Assembly: GCA_902788175.1 (NCBI GenBank)
Contig: CADAJF010000010.1
Coordinates: 1-64,000, forward strand
Length of the DNA stretch: 64,000 bases
Direction: 5' to 3'
Source: an uncultured Bacteroidia bacterium
GTDB taxonomy: Bacteria; Bacteroidota; Bacteroidia; Bacteroidales; UBA932
Part shown: piece by piece, positions 24,609 to 33,600 of the stretch
How positions within the stretch are numbered: the stretch's first letter is position 1
Layout: the number at the start of each line of letters is the position of its first letter
Translations under genes and position numbers: made by a program
The notes under the pieces: model-generated
Databases searched by the model: none
The model's input: the letters and a program-made list of their open reading frames with translations, nothing else
What the model was told of the DNA's origin: nothing

Positions 24609-25382
24609 TCATTTCCACAGAGCAGGGAAATCCAAAATGCGGGAGGCGTTTTCCGGGTGAAATAGCAAGTACTTGAAATCCTGTGCTTTGAGGCGAAAAT
24701 CCGTCCTGTCGCACACCTGCATCATCCGGCATCTCAGCTGCTCGCCGGTTGCAATGCCCTCCCGTTGCGAAAGATAGTTCATATCCGGTTCACTTCTGGA
24801 GCGCAGAAACATGGCATCGTAGAAATCCCGGCCTTTTCCGCGGTGGAGAATGGTTGAAAGTTTCATTGCATACAGCGTGGCGTCTGAAGGTGAGGGTATC
24901 CTGAAATAGAATCCGTCTCTGTTCACAGTGAACATCTCTCGCTGATAATCCACTCCCTGGTCCTGAGCCTCAATCTTCAACACGAACTTCTTTTCCCGGT
25001 AAGGGGACAATCCCAGGTCGTAAAGCAGCTGCGGGAACTGAATGGTCCTGCGGAAAGCCGTCAGGGCATCACTCTCCTTTTCCTTGGCGACAGCAGGAAG
25101 ACCGTTCCGCCTTAGAAAGCGGACGACATCATCTGTGAGGCTTACGAACTCCTCCTGCGAGAGATTCTTGCAATCAAAGTCCAAATCTTCGGAAAACCGG
25201 TCTATCTGCCTGAGGAGTCGTAGGGCAGTACCGCCGATAAAAGTCAGTTTTCCAATCTGAGAGTGGGAGGATAAATAGTCCAGGACCATCAGCTCCAGGT
25301 ATTCCTTATAGAGTTGGATGTCCGTATCCGGACTTTCTGGAAAACCGGGATAAAAGGCTCTGATGTTTTGCAGGTCAAGCAT
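24609..25382 (-). CDS. abiEii: AbiEii-type nucleotidyltransferase toxin
   Basis: A 257-residue protein of the DUF1814/AbiEii nucleotidyltransferase family: GGTALRL (50-56), SEDLDFD with the DxD metal pair (64-70), VLKIEAQ further on, and the C-terminal KLSTILHRGKGRDFYD block. AbiEii toxins transfer nucleotides to tRNA acceptor ends and stop growth during phage infection or loss of antitoxin. Its start overlaps the AbiEi gene stop by 8 nt, the normal order antitoxin then toxin. It is cargo of the tRNA-Arg island. Confidence 0.9.
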   Translation of the reverse strand: MLDLQNIRAFYPGFPESPDTDIQLYKEYLELMVLDYLSSHSQIGKLTFIGGTALRLLRQIDRFSEDLDFDCKNLSQEEFVSLTDDVVRFLRRNGLPAVAKEKESDALTAFRRTIQFPQLLYDLGLSPYREKKFVLKIEAQDQGVDYQREMFTVNRDGFYFRIPSPSDATLYAMKLSTILHRGKGRDFYDAMFLRSRSEPDMNYLSQREGIATGEQLRCRMMQVCDRTDFRLKAQDFKYLLFHPENASRILDFPALWK

Positions 25383-25989
25383 AAGTATTCTCCATTACTG
25401 CGGCTCTTTGTGAGAGAGCCCTATTGTCAAATCGCTCTAAAAAGGCATGGAAACGCTTCCAGTCAAACTCTTCACGCATGGCATCCCTGTCGAGGCGAAG
25501 ATTCTCCATATCGTGATCCGACTTGTATTCGGGGTGGAAGTAAAGCAGGTCCAGCAGGGCTTTCTCCGGGGTTGCCATAAGAGAAGGCAAACCGTCCCTC
25601 GGCTGGAGGGGCTTATACCCGAAAAACAGGTTCGGGGAAACGTGCCGATAGGAATAATAACCGATCGGGGTGTCAAATACGGCGGTCTTCAGCGTACTCA
25701 CGGATGTAAGCGCAAGGACAGTTTCAGGGATTATTTCGTGCCACGAGAGGACATACTCCAGGCTGAGGTAGGACGGGCAATAGATTTTACCGGCCGCTGC
25801 CATACGCACGTCCGCCCTTCCTGCCTCATCGGGGAAAAGGTACCATCCCTGGCGGATGCGCAGGATTTTTCCCTCACCCTTCCAGCGCCTGAGATTGGAG
25901 GAAAGGCTGTTGTCGCTGCTTCTCTCTATACTGTTTAAGGAAAAAACACCTTGCCCCGAGTATAGCTTTTTGAATTCGTAATAGTTCAT
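25375..25989 (-). CDS. abiEi: AbiEi-type antitoxin / transcriptional regulator
   Basis: A 204-residue protein. The N-terminal winged helix-turn-helix (MNYYEFKKLYSGQGVFSLNSIERSS...LSSNLRRWKGEGKILRIRQGWYLFPDE) and the AbiEi C-domain (YCPSYLSLEYVLSWHEIIPETV...ATPEKALLDLLYFHP) are both evident. AbiEi represses its own promoter and counteracts AbiEii. ATG at 25989 is chosen over an upstream ATG at 26055 because the -7 box lies between them at 26008-26015. Confidence 0.9.
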   Translation of the reverse strand: MNYYEFKKLYSGQGVFSLNSIERSSDNSLSSNLRRWKGEGKILRIRQGWYLFPDEAGRADVRMAAAGKIYCPSYLSLEYVLSWHEIIPETVLALTSVSTLKTAVFDTPIGYYSYRHVSPNLFFGYKPLQPRDGLPSLMATPEKALLDLLYFHPEYKSDHDMENLRLDRDAMREEFDWKRFHAFLERFDNRALSQRAAVMENTYA

Positions 25990-26007
25990 TATATTTCTAA
26001 AACTGTG

Positions 26008-26015
26008 CAAATATA
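26008..26015 (-). promoter_or_regulatory. -7 box TATATTTG for abiEi-abiEii
   Basis: A perfect TAnnTTTG box on the minus strand, 18 nt before the abiEi ATG; a TTG lies a few bases upstream in the AATTGTG context. Confidence 0.65.
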
Positions 26016-26055
26016 CACAATTTCGGAAATAAAACAAAGGGTTAGACATAGACAA

Positions 26056-26136
26056 TCACTGATAATGTTGTCCCATAGTTGTACCCAAATTTACAAAGGA
26101 GTCGTAAAGTATTGAGACACAGATACTTCTAAATAT
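26056..26136. other. Non-coding right end of the first island
   Basis: The bases between the abiEi promoter region and the right attachment copy are AT-rich and hold no gene. No integrase gene is present anywhere between the two 52-bp repeats, so the element is not self-mobile as seen. Confidence 0.5.
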
Positions 26137-26188
26137 GAACGGAAGTTTCCTAAACTTTAAATAGAGGTTCGATTCCCCTCCGGGCTAC
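26137..26188 (+). repeat. attR: perfect copy of the tRNA-Arg 3' segment
   Basis: Identical over 52 bases to 22262-22313. The acceptor 5' strand and most of the D-arm are missing, so it is not a tRNA gene. It closes a 3,875-bp insert and is followed by a terminator-like hairpin, as expected for the displaced original flank of the tRNA gene. Confidence 0.9.
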
Positions 26189-26230
26189 CGAAGTGGAATT
26201 TTCAGATTTTTCTGGAGATTCTACTTTTTT
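26189..26230 (+). terminator. Terminator-like hairpin behind the attR copy
   Basis: GTGGAATTTTCAGA and TCTGGAGATTCTAC pair with some G-T pairs around a T loop, followed by six T. The first bases (ACCGAAGTGGAATT) match those behind the diverged tRNA end at 47988-48001 with one change, so both are likely relics of the original tRNA-Arg terminator. Confidence 0.6.
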
Positions 26231-26272
26231 CTGTCCTTGTAAGTGCTTGGTTTCGTGGAAGATAACACTGAG

Positions 26273-27128
26273 TTAATGATTGAACCGGGAGGTTCGATAA
26301 TTTTTTTCATCAAAATATATTTTTTCGGGAAAAATCGAACCTAATAGTTTAATTTTTACCTCTGGGTCTCCTAAACGAAAGAACATAGAGATGTTTCCGA
26401 TAATGTTCATGGAGTAGTCAAGCTTCTGCCGAATGTTAAGATCGGTGCTTAGGCGTAACACTTCCATCCTGTCCTGTAGTTCGGCCAAATCCTTCTTATA
26501 ACGGGTTACATTCTCGTCCTTGTCATTTCTAGAGATTTCGCCGTCAAAATACATGTCATTCACTTTTTGGATTCGGAGTTTTATTTTCTCTTCCTCCGCT
26601 GCCAGGTTATCTGCTTCCTTGCGGTTAACGCGAACAGCATCTCCACGAATTTCCATTATCACTTCATTATAGAGCGCGAGAACTGCTTTGTTGGGATGCA
26701 GCTTACCAACATATTCCAAAAAGCCCTCATTTACTCTCTCTGCCCTCATATTTAAGTGCGAGTGGTCATGATTGCAACAATAATATGGGTAGAAACCTCC
26801 ATGCCCCTTGCTGACAGCGCCTGTGAGTCTATATCCACAAACCGGACAGTAGAGAAACTTCCGAAGGTATAAATCGGGATTCCGGTTCATCTTCGTAAGC
26901 TGGGACCTTGATTATCCCAATTTAAAACTTATTTCGAAGGAGTTTGAAAAAAGCAGTGGAACCAATTTGGGGGCACAAGCGTTTTCGTATGCAATTTGGT
27001 TTTTCAACACCCTTTGCCACTTCCCTGAAGATTCTCCTAATCAAAGCAGCTTTCCCCTCGTCTACTTCAATGTGGCATTCGCTCCTGAAAATCCAATAAT
27101 GCGTTGAGCAAAGTGCTTTGATTTGCAT
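26273..27128 (-). pseudogene. Broken serine recombinase remnant
   Basis: Two minus-strand pieces in different frames. Piece 1 (27128-26922) has VDEGKAALIRRIFREVAKGV...FFKLLRNKF, the 'recombinase' domain of large serine recombinases. Piece 2 (26890-26273) has the zinc ribbon FLYCPVCGYRLTG...YYCC and a long coiled coil with KLDYSMNIIGNISMFF, the normal C-terminal part. The N-terminal catalytic domain with the active serine is missing entirely, and a frameshift or small deletion separates the pieces. It cannot be active. It marks an older mobile element next to the attR copy. Confidence 0.8.
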
Positions 27129-27145
27129 TTTTTGTGAATTCTTTA

Positions 27146-27153
27146 TACTTTTG
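27146..27153 (+). promoter_or_regulatory. -7 box TACTTTTG for the SARP-like regulator
   Basis: A TAnnTTTG match 25 nt before the ATG at 27179. Confidence 0.5.
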
Positions 27154-27178
27154 AAGTCCTGTAAACGATGGTGTACTT

Positions 27179-29587
27179 ATGAAGCGTCCGGGATTCATTC
27201 TCTCGCTCATTATGCTTTTGAGCAGTTCGGTTGTCAGCAATGCCGCGACGCCGGGCGGGATGGCATTCCGTTCCTACGAGTCTCCAGTGCAAGATAGGAC
27301 TTCGCTGTCTTTCGGGGATAAACACGGCGAGATGTCATTCAGGGATAGCCTCTCGCTGGATTTCCTCATGAGGATCGATCCGGAGCGCGAGCCATTCGGT
27401 TCTATTTGCCATATCCTGACAGACTCCTCCAATACACTCAACCTTGTCTTGATTCACGACCGTGACAAGGAGCCGGGAATGATAGTCAATCTTGGCACCA
27501 ACATTTCCAAGCCACTATCGCTGGACCATTCCCTGAATGAGTTGAACCGGATCTCCCTTGGAATAAAGAGCGTCCGAGATTCACTTCGGTTCTACGCCAA
27601 TGGGGTTTTGCTGGCCAGTTGCCCGGCAAGTGGCCGCAAGCATACCGCCCGCATTGTTTTCGGCACATCCGACGATATCACTGAAATAGCTCCTATCGTC
27701 CTCTACGAGGTCTCATTGCGGCGCGACGGTTCGCGTGCCGATATCTGGAACTTTGAGAGCGCCTGGCAGTTCGCACAAATCGCGCGAAAGGGTCCCAGGA
27801 TGGTGGCTTCCGTCTCGAATCCGCTTTGGAAGGAAGAGCAGGATGCCAGGTGGCAGCTTGGCCCTTCTTTCCAGATATCCTTGCCCTTCCGCCTTGCCTA
27901 TGGCGATTCTTCCGCCGGTGTGACCTTCGTCAGCGCCAATGAAATCGTCCGTTTCCACCCGGAGAGGGGTGAAGCTCAGCGTTATCCGTTCCAAGATACG
28001 CTGCCGATAGAGGCCATGGGCGACGACTTCATCCAGGAGTCTGACGGCGGGTTATATATCATCGACCTTGAAGCGGCCCATCCCAGCCCCAACCGTTTCG
28101 ATTTCGAAGCCCTGCATTGGGAGCGTCAGGAGCGGCGCGAGGCTTATTCACGCAGTTTTGAGGCTGCTTTGCTGCGCAATCCCATCGATGGTTCCATTGT
28201 CCGCCTGTTCGGCTACGGCTACCATCGTTTCCTCAACGAAATGGTGCGTTGGCAGTCTGGCGAAGAGACGGTAAAAACGGCGCTCGATGGCGCCGAGCCA
28301 AGGAGGAGGGCGGTGTTCTGTGTCAGGGATTCACTTGTTTTCATTTACGGAGGAGATGGCAATGAAAGCGGCCGTCAAGACCTTCCGATACGCTTCTATC
28401 CCGAAATCCTTACATTCAACCTCAGTGATTATTCCGTCCAAAAAGTCGCTATCTCCGAGGCTGTCCCTCCGGCCTCTCCGGACTTGATTTATCACGAAGG
28501 CAGGTTCAACCTCCTTGCTTTTGACTCGGGCAATATCGTCCTTGTTGGCATCGATCCGGAAACGGGGATATGTCGGAAAAGTCCCGTTCTGGTCTCTGGC
28601 ATGACTGTTTATTGGGGCAGTAGGCTCCTGCGCGCCGGAAACTGCTGGTTTGTCTGTCTTGCAGGTGTCGCTCCAGGAGGCAACGGCCTTGTCAAATGCT
28701 TCAGTATCAAGGATCCTTTCCGTGAAGTGGCCCCAGTAGTAGAAAAACGGAGGCCTTGGTGGCCATGGTTGCTACTTTCCGCGTTGGTGCTTGGAGCGTT
28801 GGCTTTTGTCATTATGCGGCGCAAGCGTCTTGAACCGGTGTTTACGGATGAATCCGCCGACGAGTCGTCTCCCGACACGCGCCAGATCCGCCTTCTTGGC
28901 TTTTTCAAGGTATCCGACCGCAGCGGACAGGACCTTACCAAGGAGTTCTCTCCAATGATGCAGCAGGTTCTGGCGTTCCTGCTCCTGCATTGCAGTGAAG
29001 ATGGGCGGGTATCAAATGCCCAGTTGCGTGAAAACCTCTGGTTCGATAAGAGCGAAGAAAGTTTCAACAATAACAGGGCGGTTTACTTCAACCGTATCCG
29101 CGCCCAGCTGGAAAAGTTGGGATCGGTCGCCATTTCCAGCAGTGCAGGCAACTGGACTATGGAGCTTTCGGATGTCCCGTGTGATTATTACAGGGCGTTG
29201 GAGCTTGCGGAGTCCGTCCAGTCCGGTCTGGCCGACCAGTCACTTACGCGCGAATTCGTTCATCTTGCCGGCAATGGGCCGTTGCTGCCCGGAATTGAAG
29301 CCGAATGGCTCGACCGATTCAAAGCTGAATATGCTGAGAAAATGATAACGGCGCTTTCCGCCCTTTCCCAGCACCCCCTGTCCGCATCTGACAGGATTCT
29401 TCTTGGAGAGCTGATCCTTGGTTTCGATTCCCTGGACGAGGAAGCCGTGAGGATGAAATGTGGTGCTCTGATGGAAAGCAAACGCTATGGAGCGGCCCAG
29501 GACTGCTACAAAGCCTTCGTCCAGCGCTACGTACAGATGATGGGAGAGGAATTCCGCACCCCGTTCTCGGATTTCATAAAAAAGTAA
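27179..29587 (+). CDS. Transmembrane one-component regulator with SARP/OmpR-type winged helix
   Basis: An 802-residue protein. Signal peptide at 1-22; residues about 30-190 resemble a LamG/concanavalin-like beta-sandwich (FGDKHGEMSFRDSLSLDFLMR, ISLGIKSVRDSLRFYANG); about 230-510 look like a kelch or propeller sensor (GGLYIIDLEA, SLVFIYGGDGN); one membrane helix at about 526-546 (WPWLLLSALVLGALAFVIM); then a cytoplasmic winged helix at about 568-665 (QIRLLGFFKV...LREN LWFDKSEESFNNNRAVYFNRIRAQLEKLG) and a helical, BTAD/TPR-like C-terminus. This is the SARP layout placed behind a membrane sensor. It sits at the head of the PUL and is the only regulator in it, so it very likely senses the glycan product and switches the locus. 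Confidence 0.78.
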   Translation: MKRPGFILSLIMLLSSSVVSNAATPGGMAFRSYESPVQDRTSLSFGDKHGEMSFRDSLSLDFLMRIDPEREPFGSICHILTDSSNTLNLVLIHDRDKEPGMIVNLGTNISKPLSLDHSLNELNRISLGIKSVRDSLRFYANGVLLASCPASGRKHTARIVFGTSDDITEIAPIVLYEVSLRRDGSRADIWNFESAWQFAQIARKGPRMVASVSNPLWKEEQDARWQLGPSFQISLPFRLAYGDSSAGVTFVSANEIVRFHPERGEAQRYPFQDTLPIEAMGDDFIQESDGGLYIIDLEAAHPSPNRFDFEALHWERQERREAYSRSFEAALLRNPIDGSIVRLFGYGYHRFLNEMVRWQSGEETVKTALDGAEPRRRAVFCVRDSLVFIYGGDGNESGRQDLPIRFYPEILTFNLSDYSVQKVAISEAVPPASPDLIYHEGRFNLLAFDSGNIVLVGIDPETGICRKSPVLVSGMTVYWGSRLLRAGNCWFVCLAGVAPGGNGLVKCFSIKDPFREVAPVVEKRRPWWPWLLLSALVLGALAFVIMRRKRLEPVFTDESADESSPDTRQIRLLGFFKVSDRSGQDLTKEFSPMMQQVLAFLLLHCSEDGRVSNAQLRENLWFDKSEESFNNNRAVYFNRIRAQLEKLGSVAISSSAGNWTMELSDVPCDYYRALELAESVQSGLADQSLTREFVHLAGNGPLLPGIEAEWLDRFKAEYAEKMITALSALSQHPLSASDRILLGELILGFDSLDEEAVRMKCGALMESKRYGAAQDCYKAFVQRYVQMMGEEFRTPFSDFIKK

Positions 29588-29593
29588 AGATAA

Positions 29594-29642
29594 GCGTTAA
29601 CCTTTCATTAAGTCGACCTTTAATGGCCGCCTTTTATTTTTG
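29594..29642 (+). promoter_or_regulatory. PUL promoter A: phased TTAA repeats plus -7 box
   Basis: TTAA cores start at 29597, 29608 and 29620 (steps of 11 and 12 bp) and a -7 box TATTTTTG starts at 29635, 15 bp after the last core. The 38 bases from 29605 match the susC promoter (from 30593) at 32 positions with identical spacing. A likely operator for the neighbouring SARP-like regulator. Confidence 0.68.
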
Positions 29643-29656
29643 CAAATAAAAGAAAT

Positions 29657-30559
29657 ATGAAATATCCTTTGTTTTGCACAGCCGTTAGCGTACTGCTTCT
29701 GTCGTGCATTCCTTCTTCATCCGTGGAAATCCAGCCGCAGATGCCTTCTCAAAATCCCGAAAAAGAAGGCTCAGGTAGTATGGAAGATCCCGTTACTCCG
29801 CCCGCGAAGACTTTCGACCCGTCCCAGGCCGAAAAGGCCTTTGGCGTCGGAGTTCATTCCCACAATGATTACGCCCAGAAAAGGCCCTTCTGGGGTGCAT
29901 ACGAGGCCGGGGCAATATCGATGGAAGCTGATATATGGATGGTCAACCGCAAGTTATATGTAGCTCACTATAGGGAAGAGATTACGGAAGATGCCCTTAT
30001 CACCCAACTCTATCTTGACCCAATAAAGAAGGTGATGGCCGACAACGGTGGCCGCGCATATGCAGACGGGCGCCCGTTGCAGCTACTCGTTGACTTGAAA
30101 AATGGTAAGGCCGGGCTTGATAAACTCGTGGATATCATCCAGTCCGGAGGATATGCCCAGTGTTTCGACCGCGTTCACAATCCATATGCCGTGCGCTTAC
30201 TCGTCTCCGGCGACGCCGTAGAAGCAAAGGATTTCACTTCGTATCCGGATTTCGTTTTCTTCGACGGGCGCCCGGGAAGGGATTATACGGCCGGACAGCT
30301 TGCCCGCGTGCCACTTATCAGTCAGGCTAAATCGAACTACACCTCCTGGTCGGGAATCATTCTTCCGCTGCCTGAGACCGCTGCCCAAAAGATACGTGCC
30401 GACGTAGAAGCCGCCGCGAAACTTGGTTGCGGATTCCGCATATGGAGTTTCCCGGATACGGAGCTTGGATGGAAGACTGCCTTGTCGCTCGGAGTCTCAT
30501 ACATCAATTCCGACAAGCCGGCGGATGCGGTAAAATGGTTGGCCAAACAAAAAAAATAA
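29657..30559 (+). CDS. PI-PLC/GDPD-superfamily lipoprotein
   Basis: A 300-residue predicted lipoprotein (SVLLLSCIPS; Cys17). After a Pro/Ser-rich linker comes VGVHSHNDYAQKRPFWGAYEAGAISMEADIWM, the HxHNDY and ExD motifs of the PI-specific phospholipase C / glycerophosphodiester phosphodiesterase TIM barrel, then LYVAHYREE, QLLVDLKNG and FRIWSFPD. Expected chemistry: cleavage of a phosphodiester next to a sugar or inositol at the cell surface. It has its own copy of the PUL promoter and lies between the regulator and susC. Confidence 0.83.
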   Translation: MKYPLFCTAVSVLLLSCIPSSSVEIQPQMPSQNPEKEGSGSMEDPVTPPAKTFDPSQAEKAFGVGVHSHNDYAQKRPFWGAYEAGAISMEADIWMVNRKLYVAHYREEITEDALITQLYLDPIKKVMADNGGRAYADGRPLQLLVDLKNGKAGLDKLVDIIQSGGYAQCFDRVHNPYAVRLLVSGDAVEAKDFTSYPDFVFFDGRPGRDYTAGQLARVPLISQAKSNYTSWSGIILPLPETAAQKIRADVEAAAKLGCGFRIWSFPDTELGWKTALSLGVSYINSDKPADAVKWLAKQKK

Positions 30560-30581
30560 AAATTTTATATAATTCCGACTC

Positions 30582-30630
30582 TCATTAAGAATTCATTAAG
30601 GCGGCCGTTAAAGGTCGCCTTTTAATTTTG
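30582..30630 (+). promoter_or_regulatory. PUL promoter B (susC): phased TTAA repeats plus -7 box
   Basis: TCATTAAG occurs at 30582 and again at 30593, 11 bp apart; TTAA cores start at 30585, 30596 and 30608, and the -7 box TAATTTTG starts at 30623. Core and box spacing equals that of promoter A. There is no good -33 TTTG, which suits an activator-dependent promoter. GGCGGCC/GGTCGCC also forms an imperfect inverted repeat at 30600-30619. Confidence 0.7.
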
Positions 30631-30653
30631 TCCCAGCCAATAACAGTGCGTTT

Positions 30654-33600
30654 ATGAGAAATATGAAAATCCTAAAAGCAACAATCCTTCTCCTGCTGGC
30701 TTTCTTACTGGTTGTGGAGCCGGCAGCGGCCCAGCAGGCAGGCAAGCTTGTCAAGGGACGTGTTCTGGATGAGGCCGGCGCGCCGCTCCCCGGAGCGGTG
30801 GTGTTCAGCACCCGTTCCAAGACCTCCACTACGACTGATATCGATGGGCAATTTGAGATGAAGGCCCTTCCAGAAGATGTGCTTGGCTTCAGTTTCCTGG
30901 GGTTCAAGGACTATTCTGCGCACGCACGCGACGTGGATGGGAAAACGGTCACGCTGCAGACAGATTCTGAGCGTCTGGACGATGCCGTCGTCATCGGCTA
31001 CGGAGTCCGCAAGAGAGAAAACCTCACTGGCGCCGTCTCCAGCATCGGTGGCGGAAAAGAACTAAAGACCGCAACCAGTTCTTCCCTTGCCCAAGATCTG
31101 GCCGGAAAGGTAGCCGGTCTGCAGATCCGTCAGGAAAATGGTGAGCCCGGCTCCTTCGCCACCAGCATCAACATTCGTGGCTTCGGCAACCCGCTTTACG
31201 TTGTGGATGGTATCCCACAGGTGTCCGGTAACAATATTTTCCAGCGACTTGACCCCAATGACATCGAGAGCATTTCCGTCATCAAGGATGCACTTGGTGC
31301 GGTCTACGGCCGTCGTGGCGCCAACGGCGTCGTTATTGTAACGACAAAGACAGGCAGTTCCAAGCGCCCCGTCCTGTCTTTCGAAGCAGTGGCCGGTATC
31401 CAGATGCCTACCGACATGCCGACCATGAGCAATCGTAAGCAATGGACGGAACTTTACAACGAAGCCACCATCTATAATACCGGAACGCCCGCCTATACTC
31501 GCGAGCAGCTGGCCGCCGAAGCTGTCGCCCCTTCGACCGACTGGTACAATGCCGTCATTAAGCCGTTCTCGACCCAGCAGCAATATCACCTCTCGGTTGA
31601 GGGCGCCACTCAGCGCGCGAAATACTACGTCGGCGCGGGTTATGTGACCGATGAGGGCCTCCTCCGCAGTGGCGACCTCGGATACAACAAGGTCGATTTC
31701 CGTTCCAACATCAACGTTGACGTCACCGATAATCTCCACGTGGACTTCCAGCTCTCCGGTTCGTCCGACAAGAAGACAGGCACGGCAGGCGGCTTCTACG
31801 ACGTGTTTTTCGCATCCCGCACGGCCCTTCCGACGGAAAAGATCTATGCCAACGACAACACCGATTATATGGCCGTGACCTCATTCGGCCATGCCCTGGC
31901 AAAATCGATGTCCGAAATTTCCGGCTACAACAACACCGACGACCGCATTTTCAACGGATCGGCCGCCATTCGTTACGATTTCCCTTTCCTTGAAGGCCTC
32001 TATGCCAAGGTCAACTACAGCTACAACTTCCGTTACATCTCCAACAAAACTCTCAACAAGGCCTACAACCTCTATGTCTACGACGAGGCGGCAGACATTC
32101 CGTACACACCCAAGGAGATGAACGGGCCGTCTACGATCAGTAACGACTATACGACATCCGGCCTTTCCACGCTGCAAGCGACTCTGGCATACTCTCATCT
32201 TTTCGGCGGTAAACACCGGACCGAAGCCACGTTGGTGTATGAGCAGACCGGCTATCACAGCCGCTACAGCCGTCTACTTCGCGAGTATTCCTTCTATACC
32301 GGAGACCAGGTCGACCTTGCCAGCGAAAACAACATGAAAACGGGAGGTATAGAGAACGACGAGACGAGTATGTCCTATATCGGCCGTCTGTCCTATGCCT
32401 ATCGCGACCGTTACCTGGTCGATGCATCCTTCCGCTACGACGGCTCCTGCCTCTATAGCCCGCAGATGCGTTGGGGTTTCTTCCCCGTTGTTTCCGCCGG
32501 TTGGCGCGTGTCCGAAGAGAATTTCATGAAACGTCAGCGGGTCATCTCATACCTCAAGCTTCGCGCTTCCTACGGTTTGGTCGGTGAAGACAACGGCAAG
32601 CCTTTCCAGTATGTTCCCGGCTTCAGTGTGACTGGTGGCGGCGGTTACGAGTTCACCGACGGTTCATGGACTACCGGAGCGGCTTCTCCTGCGCTCGTCA
32701 ATGATCGCCTGACGTGGTTCACTTCCAGAATGGCGGATGCCGGTATCGATTTCGGTTTCCTCCGCAGCAATCTCACGTTCTCGGTCGACGTGTACAAGCG
32801 CGATCGCTCCGGACTTCTTGGCACCCGTTCCCTCTCGCTTCCTAACACCTTCGGAGCATCGCTTCCGCAGGAGAACCTCAACAGCGACCGTACTTTCGGC
32901 GTTGATTTCACGGCGGCGTGGAGCGGACACTTCGGTGACTTCTACTACAACATTACCGGCAACTTTAACTATGCCCGTTCCCAGAACCTGTATGTGGAAG
33001 AGTCCGAATTCTCAAGCACCCGGGCCAAGTGGCTTTCCGGACGGACCAACCGCTACAATGACGTCTACTGGGGCTATGTCGTCCTCGGCCAGTTCCAAAC
33101 CGAGCAGGAAATCCTCGATGCGCCCGTACAGAACGGCGCCCGTGGCAACGGCAAAATCCTCCCCGGCGACTATATCTACAAGGACATGAACGAAGACGGC
33201 ATTATCAACGGCAACGACATGGTGCCCCTGTTCTTCAGCGGATATCCGAAACTCTTCTACGGCCTGAGTCTGTCCGGTTCATGGAAGGGTCTGGATTTCT
33301 CCATGGTGTTCCACGGCTCCGGATTCAACACCATCAGGTTCCAGGAGATGTATGCTGAGGTGCTCGCCTACAACCTCAACACACCTGCTTATTTCTATGA
33401 CCGATGGCACAGGACCGACATTTATGACGAAAACAGCGAGTGGGTTCCTGGCAAATGGCCGTCGACACGTCTTATCAACGATGCGGGCTCAAATTACAAC
33501 GAGAGTTCCGTATGGCGCCGCGATGTCACCTACCTCCGCTTGAAGAACCTGACCATAGGTTACACGCTGCCACAGCGATGGACGGCCAAGGTCGGTATCA

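Noticed and set aside
26137..26188. A second tRNA-Arg gene
   Set aside because: The acceptor 5' strand and most of the D-arm are missing, so no cloverleaf can form; it is an attachment-site copy.
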